From: Pedobacter sp. L105
GTDB lineage: Bacteria > Bacteroidota > Bacteroidia > Sphingobacteriales > Sphingobacteriaceae
Reading direction: 5' to 3'
Assembly: GCF_009765875.1 (NCBI RefSeq)
Contig: NZ_LMUP01000008.1
Coordinates: forward strand, 108,938 to 172,937
Length of the DNA: 64,000 nucleotides
Each line of letters starts with the position of its first letter. Within the stretch, counting starts at the first letter, position 1. The notes under the pieces are model-generated. The model did no database searches. It saw nothing but the letters and a program-made list of their open reading frames with translations, and was not told the DNA's origin. The position numbers and the translations under genes were made by a program. Positions 54,391 through 64,000 of the stretch are shown piece after piece.

Positions 54391-56058
54391 TCAATTTATC
54401 AGTACAACTTCTGTGGTGCTTAATGTTTCTTTACGGGTGGCGTGATTTAAAAATTTTCCGCTGAGCCTGGTGATCCTGAAACTATCAAAAGATTTAAGCC
54501 TTTTTAGGGATACACCCTGCTTTACATACTGGTCTATGAGGTCTGCATCAGCATACAGCAGATATGGCTTTGGAGGCAATAGTGACTCTTCACCGCTCCT
54601 GCTATAATAAACCGGCGCATCGGTATAAAAGTCCAGCGCAAAACCGAAACCGATCCGGCTTTGCACTACAGCCAGGTTTTTTGGATTGTGATCATTGATC
54701 CAAAAAGCAGCTTCACTATCAGCCTGATAAGTGAGCAACTTAGGATAATAGGCCAGGTTAAAATAAAGGTTTACAAAGAATACTGCTGTACAAACCTGGT
54801 AAAAAACCTTAAATCGTCCATTAGCAGAGGAACGGGTAACAGCAACAAATAAAACTAAGGTTAGCAATAACAGTAAATCCGTTAAAAGCGTCATATTTCC
54901 CGGACGGAAAAAATAATGTATAACCAGGATCAGGACCACCATGACAGTGCCAACAAAGGTCTGGGCTATCCGGATTGCTTTCACAGAACTTTCTAACTGA
55001 AGGTTACACAGGTACTGCGCACAAATAGTAGAGAAGAAAGGAAATACGATAGTGATGTAAAACGGCAGCTGAAATTTAGATAGGGAAAAGACCAGAAAAG
55101 TGAGCAGCGAACCACAGATGCAATACCACTCAACCTGGGCCGGTTTTTTAAAATGCCGGCGAAAAAACTGGAATATAGCTGTATAAAGCAACAAACTCCA
55201 GGGCAGGAAGGCCCACAAAGTAGTGTGCAGAAAAAAGGTGGGGTCGCCTTTTGATTTTTTTATCGGCCCATTATTAAAGAAACGACCAAACTGGCTATCC
55301 CAGAAGAAAAACTTAATCCCCGATACCTGCTGATGACCAAAAATAACTTTCTCAGGATGCAGATCAAACTGGATATATAAGGTATAGAGTTCAGGGATAA
55401 TAAAAATGAGGATCAGGATCACCGCTAATGGCCATCTAAAGTTGAACACCATTTTCCAGTTCTTCTTAATCAGCAGCTCTCCCCCTATTGCTCCGCCTAT
55501 AGGGATCAGCGCAAATACACCCTTTGTCATCACAGCACAGGCAGCAAAAAAACAGGCGATAACCAAGTGAAGAAACCATTTTTTACCCAGAGATTTGTAG
55601 AAGTGATAAACACTTGCTATAATCAGCCCTGTTAAATAAGGTTCCGCCCTAACATCCATCGTGCAGATGATAATATGCTGTGACGTTAATAATATCAAAA
55701 CTGACCATAGCGCCACTTGCTCAGTATATAAAGCTTTGGCTAATTTATACGTATAGGCAGCCGCCAAAAGAACAAACAAAATACCGGGAAGCTTGTACGA
55801 CCAGCCAGCGACACCAAAAAACTTAAAGAAAACAGCAGACACCCAAAATGGAAAATGGGGTTTGTCCAGCCAGTCTTTTCCCTCCACAAATAAGTCAGAA
55901 AAATTATTGTGCTGCGCCATGTTTTTAGCAATTGACGCATATAAAGCACCATCAGGTCCCATTACAGGAACAAATAAACCGGTAAAATTCAGAAACACGG
56001 CAAACCCAATGAAAAGGTAAAGCCACTTTTTTGTCTGATCAGAAAGTTCTTCCTGCAT
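54391..56058 (-). CDS. GT39/ArnT-like membrane glycosyltransferase
   Basis: 555 residues with about 12 membrane helices. The first loop has GPDGALYASIAKNMAQ and WLDKPHFPFW, the Asp and DKP motifs of ArnT/PMT-type GT-C enzymes that use polyprenyl-phosphate sugars. The C-terminal soluble part is short. It probably transfers a sugar to a cell-surface lipid or polymer. GtrA-family gene directly upstream (6-nt gap) suggests a joint role in handling lipid-linked sugars. Confidence 0.85.
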   Translation of the reverse strand: MQEELSDQTKKWLYLFIGFAVFLNFTGLFVPVMGPDGALYASIAKNMAQHNNFSDLFVEGKDWLDKPHFPFWVSAVFFKFFGVAGWSYKLPGILFVLLAAAYTYKLAKALYTEQVALWSVLILLTSQHIIICTMDVRAEPYLTGLIIASVYHFYKSLGKKWFLHLVIACFFAACAVMTKGVFALIPIGGAIGGELLIKKNWKMVFNFRWPLAVILILIFIIPELYTLYIQFDLHPEKVIFGHQQVSGIKFFFWDSQFGRFFNNGPIKKSKGDPTFFLHTTLWAFLPWSLLLYTAIFQFFRRHFKKPAQVEWYCICGSLLTFLVFSLSKFQLPFYITIVFPFFSTICAQYLCNLQLESSVKAIRIAQTFVGTVMVVLILVIHYFFRPGNMTLLTDLLLLLTLVLFVAVTRSSANGRFKVFYQVCTAVFFVNLYFNLAYYPKLLTYQADSEAAFWINDHNPKNLAVVQSRIGFGFALDFYTDAPVYYSRSGEESLLPPKPYLLYADADLIDQYVKQGVSLKRLKSFDSFRITRLSGKFLNHATRKETLSTTEVVLIN

Positions 56059-56064
56059 AGATTT

Positions 56065-56598
56065 TTAAATTGAATTTTCTTTTTTCTGTGCCTTAAAAAC
56101 AAAGAAATAATTTGCACTGAAGTTCCAGAAAAACACGATGATAATGGCTGCAGCTTTACTCACATAAAAATTAAGGTAAAGCAGGTTATCCAGTGAAAAG
56201 ATAATCGCAGAATTGAGCAGCAGGCCAATAACAGAAACGCCAACAAAAGCAGTAAATTGTAAACCCGATTTTGCCTGGGTATCCTTAAATGTCCAGTTTC
56301 GGTTGATGAAATAATTACTGATCACAGCTGCTGTAAAACCTATCCCGTTGGCCAGGAATTTATTGAAATTCAACTCATCTTTAAAAGTCCAGGTGAGTGC
56401 AAAATCGATGATCAGGCCGGATACCCCTGTAATTCCAAATTTAATAAAAGCAAGAAATTTTGGCGTAAAGTACGATGGAACAGAAGATAAACTGAATTTA
56501 TTACGCGGCATGAAGGGAACTTTTATCTCAGCTAAAGGTACAATCATTTTAATTGTAATAAAATTGTTTTTAAAATGGGTTAGCGGTGCACAGTGCAT
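56065..56598 (-). CDS. GtrA-family membrane protein
   Basis: Up to 177 residues; starts at M18 or M30 are also plausible, since the core begins at FLAFIKFGITGVSGLIIDFAL. Four membrane helices and the N-R-x-W-T-F motif (NYFINRNWTFKD) define GtrA, proposed to flip or present lipid-linked sugars. In an operon with the ArnT-like gene. Confidence 0.87.
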   Translation of the reverse strand: MHCAPLTHFKNNFITIKMIVPLAEIKVPFMPRNKFSLSSVPSYFTPKFLAFIKFGITGVSGLIIDFALTWTFKDELNFNKFLANGIGFTAAVISNYFINRNWTFKDTQAKSGLQFTAFVGVSVIGLLLNSAIIFSLDNLLYLNFYVSKAAAIIIVFFWNFSANYFFVFKAQKKENSI

Positions 56599-56635
56599 AT
56601 CCTATATTTGAACTTAAATTATTAATTATTAAAAG

Positions 56636-58294
56636 ATGAAAAGCTTCTTTTCCGCCATTATCCTTATATTCTTTATTACGCTCGGCGCCAGTGCGCAGCT
56701 CATGAGCAAGCGGGAAACCTTTTCCCGCGCTGATAGCTTAAGGGGACAGCTTACCCCGCTGCGCACCTGTTATGATATTAACTATTACCACTTAAACGTA
56801 AAGATCGATATCGACAGGAAATTCATCAGCGGCAGCAATGAATTTAACTTTACAGCCGTAACAGATTTTACCAGGCTTCAGTTTGATCTGTTCAGTAACC
56901 TGGAAATTTCAAAAATCATATATAAAGGACAGGAACTTGCTTATAAAAGAGAATTTAACGCCGTATTTGTTACTTTTCCCAAAGCCATAAAAAAAGGAAC
57001 CAAAGACAAATTCGAAGTTTTTTATTCAGGAAATCCGGTGATCGCCCGTAACCCACCATGGGATGGCGGTTTTATTTTCACTAAAGACAAAACAGGAAAC
57101 CCATGGGTTTCTGTTGCCTGTCAGGGCTTTGGAGCAAGTTCATGGTGGCCAAATAAAGATCACCAAAGCGACGAGGTTGATAGCGTGCTAATCAGCATCA
57201 GCATACCTAAAGGAGAATTGAAGGAAATATCCAATGGTCGTTTGCGCAGCATTGTTGATCAGGGTGATGGTTATCAGCAATACAACTGGTTTGTAGCAAA
57301 CCCGATCAATAATTATGATATCACCTTCTATATTGGAAACTACGCACACTGGACCGACAATTATCAGGGTGAAAATGGAAATCTCAGCATAGACTTCTGG
57401 TCATTGAAAGAAGATAGCCTTTTAGCAAAACCGCATTGGGATGCTGATGTAAAACCAATGCTAAAATCCTTTGAACACTGGTTTGGACCTTATCCCTTTT
57501 ATAAAGATGGCTACAAACTGGTAGAAGCACCTCACCTGGGCATGGAACATCAAAGTGCTGTGGCTTATGGAAATCAATTTAAGATGGGCTACCTCGGAAA
57601 AGACTTATCCCATACAGGATGGGGACTAAAATTTGATTTTATTACTGTCCATGAAAGCGGGCACGAATGGTTTGGAAACAACATTACTGCCAAAGATATC
57701 GCCGATATGTGGGTCCATGAAAGTTTCACCAACTATTCTGAATCACTATTTCTCGAATCACAATACGGAAAAGAAGCAAGTACAGCCTATGTAGTAGGCA
57801 TCAGGAAAAACATCCGAAATGACAGTCCAATCATCGGTACTTATGGGGTGAATAAAGAAGGTTCCGGAGATATGTATTATAAAGGGGCCAATATGATCCA
57901 TACGATCAGACAGCTTATCCAGAATGATGAGAAATTCAGAAATATATTGAGAGGGCTCAACAAAACATTTTATCATCAAACAGTTACCTCAGCACAGATT
58001 GAAAATTATATATCCAAAGAAAGCGGTTTAAAACTGAATAAGATATTCGACCAATATTTAAGAACCGTGCAGGTTCCGGTACTCGAATATCATGTCACTA
58101 ACGGGAAGCTTTTCTACCGCTGGACGGCTAGTGTGCAAGGCTTTGACATGCCGGTTAAGGTAACACTTCAACCAGATGTTTTTAAATTGATCTATCCTAC
58201 TGCGCAGTGGAAAGAAGTTAATGTAACAGACATCAATGATACCAACTTTAAAGTAGATCCAAATTTTTATGTTTTTTTGAAGAAGGGAGAATAA
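56636..58294 (+). CDS. M1-family aminopeptidase, secreted
   Basis: 552 residues. Signal peptide (FFSAIILIFFITLGASAQ). Exopeptidase loop LGMEHQ at about 301-306 and zinc site HESGHEW (His339, Glu340, His343) with Glu362 in HESF. N-terminal beta-saddle and catalytic domain are present; the long C-terminal helical domain of aminopeptidase N is absent, as in many Bacteroidetes members. Periplasmic peptide breakdown is likely. Divergent from the GtrA gene by only about 40 nt. Confidence 0.93.
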   Translation: MKSFFSAIILIFFITLGASAQLMSKRETFSRADSLRGQLTPLRTCYDINYYHLNVKIDIDRKFISGSNEFNFTAVTDFTRLQFDLFSNLEISKIIYKGQELAYKREFNAVFVTFPKAIKKGTKDKFEVFYSGNPVIARNPPWDGGFIFTKDKTGNPWVSVACQGFGASSWWPNKDHQSDEVDSVLISISIPKGELKEISNGRLRSIVDQGDGYQQYNWFVANPINNYDITFYIGNYAHWTDNYQGENGNLSIDFWSLKEDSLLAKPHWDADVKPMLKSFEHWFGPYPFYKDGYKLVEAPHLGMEHQSAVAYGNQFKMGYLGKDLSHTGWGLKFDFITVHESGHEWFGNNITAKDIADMWVHESFTNYSESLFLESQYGKEASTAYVVGIRKNIRNDSPIIGTYGVNKEGSGDMYYKGANMIHTIRQLIQNDEKFRNILRGLNKTFYHQTVTSAQIENYISKESGLKLNKIFDQYLRTVQVPVLEYHVTNGKLFYRWTASVQGFDMPVKVTLQPDVFKLIYPTAQWKEVNVTDINDTNFKVDPNFYVFLKKGE

Positions 58295-58352
58295 TATTTT
58301 TAAATTCATGCAACTAATCAAATTAACTAACGCCTTATAAAAAAATAACACG

Positions 58353-59078
58353 ATGAGAAAATTGAACATGTTGCTACTGCTAACTGCATTAACATTCAGC
58401 TTTGGTGCTAACGCCCGCAATCCTGTATTAAGGAAAATGAACCTCCGTCAGGAAAGGACTATAGGTGAATTTAAGGGCATTGCCGCAGGCGGACCCTTAC
58501 TCATAAAGGTTACCATGGGCAGTAAAGAATCTATCCGAATGGAGGGAGACCAGGCTGCAATTGCGGATTTAACTACAGAAGTAGAGAAAGGTATACTGAC
58601 GATTAAACCTAAAACGAAATGGAACGACTGGTCAAGAAAATACAATAGATCTACGGTAACTGTTTATATTACCGCAAGAAGAATTACTTCTTTAACCATG
58701 AGTGGATCAGGAAGTTTAGAAACACTAAACGCAATTAATAGTTCGTCAGAACTGGTAACCACCCTTAGCGGATCAGGAAGCATGACAGCGATAGCTAATG
58801 TAAAGTCATTCACCGGGGTAGTCAGTGGTTCAGGAACATTAGCTCTTAAAGGTAAAGCAGGCGACTCAAATCTTACCTTAAGCGGTTCTGGAAATTTCCA
58901 GGGCAAGAATTTTTCAGTTGATCAGGTAAGTGTGCAAATCAGCGGTTCGGCCGATGTATATATCCATGCCGATCAAAAACTGGAAGCCGTGATCAGTGGT
59001 TCGGGTAGCATTCGTTACAGTGGTAATGCAGTGGTTAAGAAAACCATTATCGGCTCTGGCAGCATTTCAAAATTATAA
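58353..59078 (+). CDS. DUF2807 (head GIN-domain) exported protein
   Basis: 241 residues with signal peptide (LLLLTALTFSFGANA). The mature part shows the putative auto-transporter adhesin, head GIN fold: EFKGIAAGGPLLIKVTMG, then repeated SGSGSLETL, SGSGSMTAI, SGSGTLALK, SGSGNFQGK, SGSADVYIH, SGSGSIRYS, about every 20 residues, forming a parallel beta-helix. Surface-located; function unknown. It follows the M1 gene by 58 nt and ends with a strong terminator. Confidence 0.92.
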   Translation: MRKLNMLLLLTALTFSFGANARNPVLRKMNLRQERTIGEFKGIAAGGPLLIKVTMGSKESIRMEGDQAAIADLTTEVEKGILTIKPKTKWNDWSRKYNRSTVTVYITARRITSLTMSGSGSLETLNAINSSSELVTTLSGSGSMTAIANVKSFTGVVSGSGTLALKGKAGDSNLTLSGSGNFQGKNFSVDQVSVQISGSADVYIHADQKLEAVISGSGSIRYSGNAVVKKTIIGSGSISKL

Positions 59079-59093
59079 TTCAGTATCTCATAT

Positions 59094-59130
59094 AAAAAAG
59101 CGTCTTATAAACTAATAAGACGCTTTTTTT
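59094..59130 (+). terminator. intrinsic terminator after DUF2807 gene
   Basis: GCGTCTTAT and ATAAGACGC with flanking A and T runs, 6-nt loop, eight T following. Confidence 0.9.
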
Positions 59131-59610
59131 TGCAGTTAACTTTTAGCAGCAGGATTTACTATGCCGATATTTCAGGAGAAAAAAAATACCTAAATAATAT
59201 AATAAAGCAACAAAATAACAAAAAAGATACAAAAAACATATACAAACACCAGAATTAACATGTTTTTAATAAAAAAATCATATTAAAATTAAATTAAAAT
59301 ATTTTAATGATAAAAATTAAAAAAATATTTACCAAAATATTCATCAACGAATTTTAGTATATCTGAAATATAAACTAGGAGATATTGAAAATAAGCAGAA
59401 TTTAACTTAGATAAATCGTTAAATCAACAATATTAAAGCAATTTAGAGTAGAACATCAATATTCAGGAATATCTCACAGAAATTTGGATTTGAATAAATA
59501 AAATATTCATATTTAAAACTTAGTTAAACAAGATGTCATTAGTTAATATTAAATTAACAATGAATGAGTAAAATTAATTTGAATAATTATTTAAATCAAA
59601 AATCATTAGG
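59131..59610. other. AT-rich upstream region of SusC/SusD operon
   Basis: About 480 nt of strongly AT-rich DNA with no gene. It must contain the SusCD promoter. No clear operator, hairpin or antisense RNA was recognised, and no sigma/anti-sigma pair is adjacent. Confidence 0.5.
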
Positions 59611-62600
59611 GTGAAAAGAATTCTACAATTAACCATGTGCCTGTTGCTTTTCTTCGGAACAAGCCTGTATGCGCAAAACACAACCTTAACAGGAACTGTT
59701 AAAGGAAAAGATGATGGCCAGCCTATCCCGGGTGTAAGTGTAAGGGTAACGGGCACAACAATTGGCGCAGTAACAGGAGAAAATGGTAAATTTACTATCG
59801 CTGTACCATCAAAAAACAAAACATTAACCTTTACCTACATTGGTTATTTACCACAGGAGATTCCAGTCAGCGGAATGACCAGCTTAAATGTATTATTAAT
59901 CCCTGATAGCCATCAGTTGGGAGAAGTGGTGATAACTGGTGCGCTTGGCATTAAACGTCAGGCAAAGGAACTAGGCTTTGCAGCTACCAACATTGATAGC
60001 AAAAGTTTAACAGAAAGTCATCCAACTAATTTTACCAATGGCTTAACAGCAAAGGTAGCCGGACTAGTAGTAAACACAGTCAATAACGGGATTAATCCCA
60101 CTACCCGCTTTACCTTACGCGGAAGTCGCCATATTACGGGAAACAACTATGCACTGGTAGTTCTGAATGGTGTACCTATCTCGCCAGATGCGGTAAACAC
60201 TATTAGTCCCGACGATATTGAAAGTGTGAACGTCCTCAATGGAGCTGGTGCCGCGGCCCTCTATGGTTCTGAGGCATCCAATGGTGCATTGGTAATTACT
60301 ACAAAAAAAGGCAGTGGCAGCGTAACCCCTACTATTACTTATTCACAGAATTTTCAGATGGAGAATATTTCGTACTTTCCTAAATTACAACATGAGTTTG
60401 GAAGTTATGGAGGTGAAAGCCAGTCTACCTATGTAGATCCGGTAACAGGCTTTATTACCGCCCCTGTTGTTTATGAAAATCAATCTTACGGGCCGGCCTA
60501 TACTGGCGCACCGACACAATTGGGTATACCTCTGCAAGATGGCACTGTTCAAACTGTACCATATGCAGATCAGGCAAAAGATCAGCGCAAGGCATTCTTT
60601 CAAACAGGCTTTGCTGAACAAAACAATCTTAGCTACGCTTCTGGTGATGCCGATAACAGTTTCAACTTATCTGCAAACAGATTGGACAGAACAGGCGTAG
60701 TACTCAATGACAAGTACAACAGAACGGCAATCAGGGTTGGGGGAACCAAATCGTCAGGAATCTTTAAAGCAGACTTCAACGCAGGTTTTACCCAGCAAAA
60801 TACCAGTACTTATGGCCATAGTTACACAAGCAATAGCCTGGATGGAGGAAGTACTTTATATTCTACTTTACTAAATACACCATCCTGGGTACCGCTAACA
60901 AGCTACAAGAATATCAATGCTCCTTTCAGTGATGTGAATACCTATTACAATTCTTATGCAATTAACCCCTACTGGATTGTTGACAATTCGAGATATAATA
61001 CAGTATCCAATACATTCAACGGCAACATCAACGGAACGTTAACTCCAACCGACTGGTTTAATGTGTCTTATCGCCTATCAAATAACTCAGGCACAGCGAA
61101 TCAGCAATTTACACGTTCACAGGTAAATTATAGTGCATATGCCATAAGCGACCCAACACACGAAGGCGGCACAATTGCCTCAAGTTATGGAAAGTCAACC
61201 GTTCCTGGCCAGGTACAAAATATCACTCAAACAGGTGATGGTTCCATTTCTTCACTCAATGCCGATGGGTCAGCTTTAGCAGGTCCTCAGGGTTATGCCC
61301 GTACACAACAGGACATCGTCATGAATTTTCACAGAACTTTTTTCGATGATTTCAAAACAAACCTGTTATTAGGAAATACAATTTGGCAGGAGAATTACAA
61401 ATACATTCAGAATAACAGTACAAGTTTACTGATAGATGGTTTTTACAACGTCGGAAGTATTGTTGGGGTGCCAGCTACAAGTACGCAGGAAGGAAAAATA
61501 AGACAGGTAGATTATTATGCTGATGGAAATATTGGTTATAAAGATTATGCTTTTTTAGAAGGTACACTTCGTAATGACCATGATTCGAGACTTTCTGCTG
61601 CTAACCGGTCATTCTTCTATCCATCAGTAAAAGGATCGTTCATCTTTACCCAGGCTGTATCATCTTTAAAAGACAGTAAAGTTATATCCTTCGGTAAATT
61701 AAGGGCAAGTTACAGCCAGGTGGGCTCAGTAACCAGCAGTCCTTATAGCATTAATAATACCTATACTGCTGCCCCAGGTTTTCCTTACGGAAGTTCAGCT
61801 GCATTAGGCCTGAGTACTACACTAAACAACGCTAACCTTAAACCTGAATTGAGTAAAGAGTTAGAGTTTGGTGCGGATCTTGGGTTCTTCAACAATAGGA
61901 TAAATTTAAGTGCCACCTACTACAATAGCCACACAACTAACCAAACTATCCCTATTTCTACATCAGCATCAACTGGTTACAGCACTACTTTGGTAAACAT
62001 CGGAGAAGTACAAAATACAGGTTATGAATTTAAGGCTGATTTCCAGGTGCTGCCGGTAACAAAAAACGGAGTGAGTTTAAATCTGGCTGGTAACCTTGCT
62101 ATTCAGGATTCAAAAGTGATTTCACTCACTAACGGATTATCTTCAGTTGTTCTTCCAGGCGGCTACTCTAACGTATACACCGCTGCAGTGGTAGGTCAGT
62201 CTTTCCCTTCCTTATATGGAACAGATATCATCCGTGATCCACAGGGACGGCCGGTAGTTGATGCAAAAACTGGCGCTACGACTTTAAATCCCTCTTTGGT
62301 AGACCTCGGTCGTACTACACCAAAATATATTATGGGCTTAACACAAACAGTGAACTACAAAACTGTAACCCTAACATTAGTGGAAGAATACAGGGGTGAC
62401 TATGTAGAGTTCAACCAAGGCTTACAGTCTGCCACAGGAGATGGCGTATCGGATCTTTCTACACAGGCAGGACGGTCGCGTTTTATATTCCCCAATTCGG
62501 TCATACAAACTTCACCCGGAGTATATGTCCCAAACACAAACGTAGCTGTAGCTAATGGTAATTTGGGCTTCTGGACTTCCGGTGGATATTCTTTAGCAGC

Positions 62601-62868
62601 AAGTTCTTATGTATCGAGCGGAGCATTCTGGAAATTACGTGAAGCCAATCTGAATTTTGATTTGTCTTCTTATATTAAAAAGTACAAGTTTATTAAAAGG
62701 GCATCCTTTGCTTTATTTGGCAGAAACCTGCTGATGTGGAGACCTAAAACAAATACATGGACAGATCCCGAATACTCACGTACCACAGGCAACAGTGTTG
62801 GTATAAATGATCAGGATCAACTTCCTCCAACCAGAATTTTCGGAGCCAATCTTAATGTAACATTTTAA
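59611..62868 (+). CDS. SusC/RagA-family TonB-linked outer membrane protein
   Basis: 1085 residues, GTG start (MKRILQLTMCLLLFFG) followed by signal peptide ending at YAQ. CarboxypepD_reg-like domain (about 22-95: LTGTVKGKDDGQPIPGVSV), TonB-box region, plug (about 115-230, with NGAGAAALYGSEASNGALVITTKKG), and a 22-strand barrel ending RIFGANLNVTF. Forms an importer with the SusD-like lipoprotein downstream, for glycans or peptides; there are no glycosidases beside it in the window to show the substrate. Confidence 0.95.
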   Translation: MKRILQLTMCLLLFFGTSLYAQNTTLTGTVKGKDDGQPIPGVSVRVTGTTIGAVTGENGKFTIAVPSKNKTLTFTYIGYLPQEIPVSGMTSLNVLLIPDSHQLGEVVITGALGIKRQAKELGFAATNIDSKSLTESHPTNFTNGLTAKVAGLVVNTVNNGINPTTRFTLRGSRHITGNNYALVVLNGVPISPDAVNTISPDDIESVNVLNGAGAAALYGSEASNGALVITTKKGSGSVTPTITYSQNFQMENISYFPKLQHEFGSYGGESQSTYVDPVTGFITAPVVYENQSYGPAYTGAPTQLGIPLQDGTVQTVPYADQAKDQRKAFFQTGFAEQNNLSYASGDADNSFNLSANRLDRTGVVLNDKYNRTAIRVGGTKSSGIFKADFNAGFTQQNTSTYGHSYTSNSLDGGSTLYSTLLNTPSWVPLTSYKNINAPFSDVNTYYNSYAINPYWIVDNSRYNTVSNTFNGNINGTLTPTDWFNVSYRLSNNSGTANQQFTRSQVNYSAYAISDPTHEGGTIASSYGKSTVPGQVQNITQTGDGSISSLNADGSALAGPQGYARTQQDIVMNFHRTFFDDFKTNLLLGNTIWQENYKYIQNNSTSLLIDGFYNVGSIVGVPATSTQEGKIRQVDYYADGNIGYKDYAFLEGTLRNDHDSRLSAANRSFFYPSVKGSFIFTQAVSSLKDSKVISFGKLRASYSQVGSVTSSPYSINNTYTAAPGFPYGSSAALGLSTTLNNANLKPELSKELEFGADLGFFNNRINLSATYYNSHTTNQTIPISTSASTGYSTTLVNIGEVQNTGYEFKADFQVLPVTKNGVSLNLAGNLAIQDSKVISLTNGLSSVVLPGGYSNVYTAAVVGQSFPSLYGTDIIRDPQGRPVVDAKTGATTLNPSLVDLGRTTPKYIMGLTQTVNYKTVTLTLVEEYRGDYVEFNQGLQSATGDGVSDLSTQAGRSRFIFPNSVIQTSPGVYVPNTNVAVANGNLGFWTSGGYSLAASSYVSSGAFWKLREANLNFDLSSYIKKYKFIKRASFALFGRNLLMWRPKTNTWTDPEYSRTTGNSVGINDQDQLPPTRIFGANLNVTF

Positions 62869-63002
62869 TGGAATCATCATGATCTTTCAAAACCTGCTTC
62901 ACGCTAGGAAGGGACCGGTAAGCTCTTGAATTCAAATAAACAATAAGAGTTAACGATCATGATAGTTTCAACACCCATAAATAAATAATCATTGATATTC
63001 TA

Positions 63003-64000
63003 ATGAAAAAAAACATGAAAAAATATATATCCGTCTTATTCATTGTATTCGCCATAACTTCAAGTGGTTGCAAGAAGAATTATCTGGAATTGTCTACTAA
63101 CCCGAATTTGCCAATTGCTGTTACTCCCGGACTTTTATTATCCGGAGCTTTAGCAGGTACAGCATCTGTGCTCAATGGATATACAAAAGCAAACAGCGGA
63201 AACTATTATACCAGTTATACCATGTATGCCTGCTGGATAGGATATCTGTCAAATAGTCCTGGCGGTGGGGCTTTACAACTTGTTCAATATGCGTTTATCA
63301 GTTCTAATTTTGATATGTGGACTAAGATCTATCTGAATTTATCAAATTACAATGCATTGGGCAAATCAACTACAGAGCCCTATTACCTCGCCATTGACAA
63401 AATTATGCTTGCCTTTAATTTCGAACAACTGGTTGACAACTATAATGATGTTCCTTATACGGAAGCATTTTCAGCAAGCCTGACACCTAAATATGATAAA
63501 GGCTCGGCGATCTATGACGACCTGCTTAAACAACTTGATGCTGCCATGGTTATGATTCAGAATGCTCCTGCATCTGCTACCAATCCAGGCACATCAGACA
63601 TTATGTATGGTGGCAATATGCAAAACTGGCTAAAGTTTGCCAACACCCTGAAATTAAGAATCGCCATCAGACAATCTAACTTAACTGCTAAAGCGGCCAT
63701 TTTAAAAAGTGCTGTCGCTGCTACCTCGGCGATAGGATACCTGGATTCAACGAATCCTGCAACAGTTAATCCAGGCTATTTAGATAGCGATGCGAATGGC
63801 GGTGAACAAAGCCCGCTTTGGATGAACTATGGATACACACAGTCAGGAAGTGCACAGACTAACAATTCCAGTTACATGGCTAACTCTTACGGAGTGAATT
63901 TCTATTTAAACCACAATGATCCGCGTGCCAAACAAGTTTATGCTGTCAATCCTTCAGGAAATCTGGTTGCTGATCCATTTGGTGCAACAGTTACCACTCC
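63003..64000 (+). CDS. SusD/RagB-family lipoprotein, partial at window edge
   Basis: At least 332 residues, open to the window end. Signal with lipobox TSSGC (MKKNMKKYISVLFIVFAIT..). The body (YLELSTNPNLPIAVTPGLLLSGALAGT, then LAIDKIMLAFNFEQLVDNYNDVPYTEAF, MQNWLKFANTLKLRIAIRQ) is the SusD-like group that includes nutrient-binding outer membrane lipoproteins (SusD-like_2). Starts 134 nt after susC. It caps the SusC barrel and binds substrate. ATG at 63003 is chosen; a second in-frame ATG lies four codons on. Confidence 0.93.
   Translation, partial: MKKNMKKYISVLFIVFAITSSGCKKNYLELSTNPNLPIAVTPGLLLSGALAGTASVLNGYTKANSGNYYTSYTMYACWIGYLSNSPGGGALQLVQYAFISSNFDMWTKIYLNLSNYNALGKSTTEPYYLAIDKIMLAFNFEQLVDNYNDVPYTEAFSASLTPKYDKGSAIYDDLLKQLDAAMVMIQNAPASATNPGTSDIMYGGNMQNWLKFANTLKLRIAIRQSNLTAKAAILKSAVAATSAIGYLDSTNPATVNPGYLDSDANGGEQSPLWMNYGYTQSGSAQTNNSSYMANSYGVNFYLNHNDPRAKQVYAVNPSGNLVADPFGATVTT

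Noticed and set aside
59131..59610. Small RNA or second gene before SusC
   Set aside because: The region is AT-rich without hairpins or coding signal; nothing specific could be supported.
1..64000. CRISPR arrays, rRNA genes, prophage structural genes
   Set aside because: No regularly spaced repeats, rRNA motifs or phage proteins were recognised on either strand.

Overview
The window looks like chromosome of a Bacteroidota species in the Sphingobacteriaceae (Pedobacter-like). Supporting signs are a SusC/SusD pair, AT-rich DNA with -7 boxes of the TAnnTTTG type, Bacteroidetes-style integrase and RteC-like proteins, and the family profile of the housekeeping genes. This placement is an inference from gene content; no rRNA is present.

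Left edge (1-2.3 kb): an IS110-family element of about 1.64 kb is nested inside orfA of an IS3-family element. The IS3 element itself cut off the front of a small helix-turn-helix gene. The IS110 element has the long 5' non-coding end expected for a bridge RNA, and an 11-nt match between that region and the element end fits a donor guide.

Accessory region (2.5-47 kb): an unusually dense set of reductases, hydrolases and efflux genes with one-component regulators. It holds two Old Yellow Enzymes (one lacking its catalytic His/Asn), four short-chain dehydrogenases, two TetR/hydrolase modules, an RND efflux operon with its own TetR and an M1 peptidase, a PrxQ peroxiredoxin, an MFS exporter, an aldo/keto reductase, two HxlR regulators with a conserved N-terminal Cys, five further TetR genes (counting all before 47 kb there are six), a Crp/Fnr-like and an AraC regulator. 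Several inverted repeats recur at different promoters: TAnTTTC-N6-GAAAnTA at both HxlR genes, the MFS gene and the RND operon; TTAACCTCGGTTAA at a hydrolase and a condensation-like gene; TACCGATyGGTA at the RND operon and a DinB gene; ATAGACAwATCTATCT at a TetR and an NTF2-like gene. Together these suggest linked regulons for electrophile, quinone or other xenobiotic stress. Decayed genes are frequent: a zinc alcohol dehydrogenase at 32.1-32.8 kb, a membrane gene with a TAG stop at 41.9 kb, and a 7TM-LuxR regulator split by a TGA at 44.15 kb. The region ends at a tyrosine integrase beside two tandem tRNA-Asn genes, so much of it may be an integrated island whose far end lies outside the window.

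Core-like region (47-64 kb): two tRNA-Asn genes, a PfkB sugar kinase, a cytochrome b5-like protein with a lycopene cyclase domain protein, an ECF sigma factor, murB, two TetR genes, lpdA, an ArnT-like glycosyltransferase with GtrA, an M1 aminopeptidase, a DUF2807 protein, and a SusC/SusD pair running off the right edge. Many of these units are separated by clear hairpin terminators.
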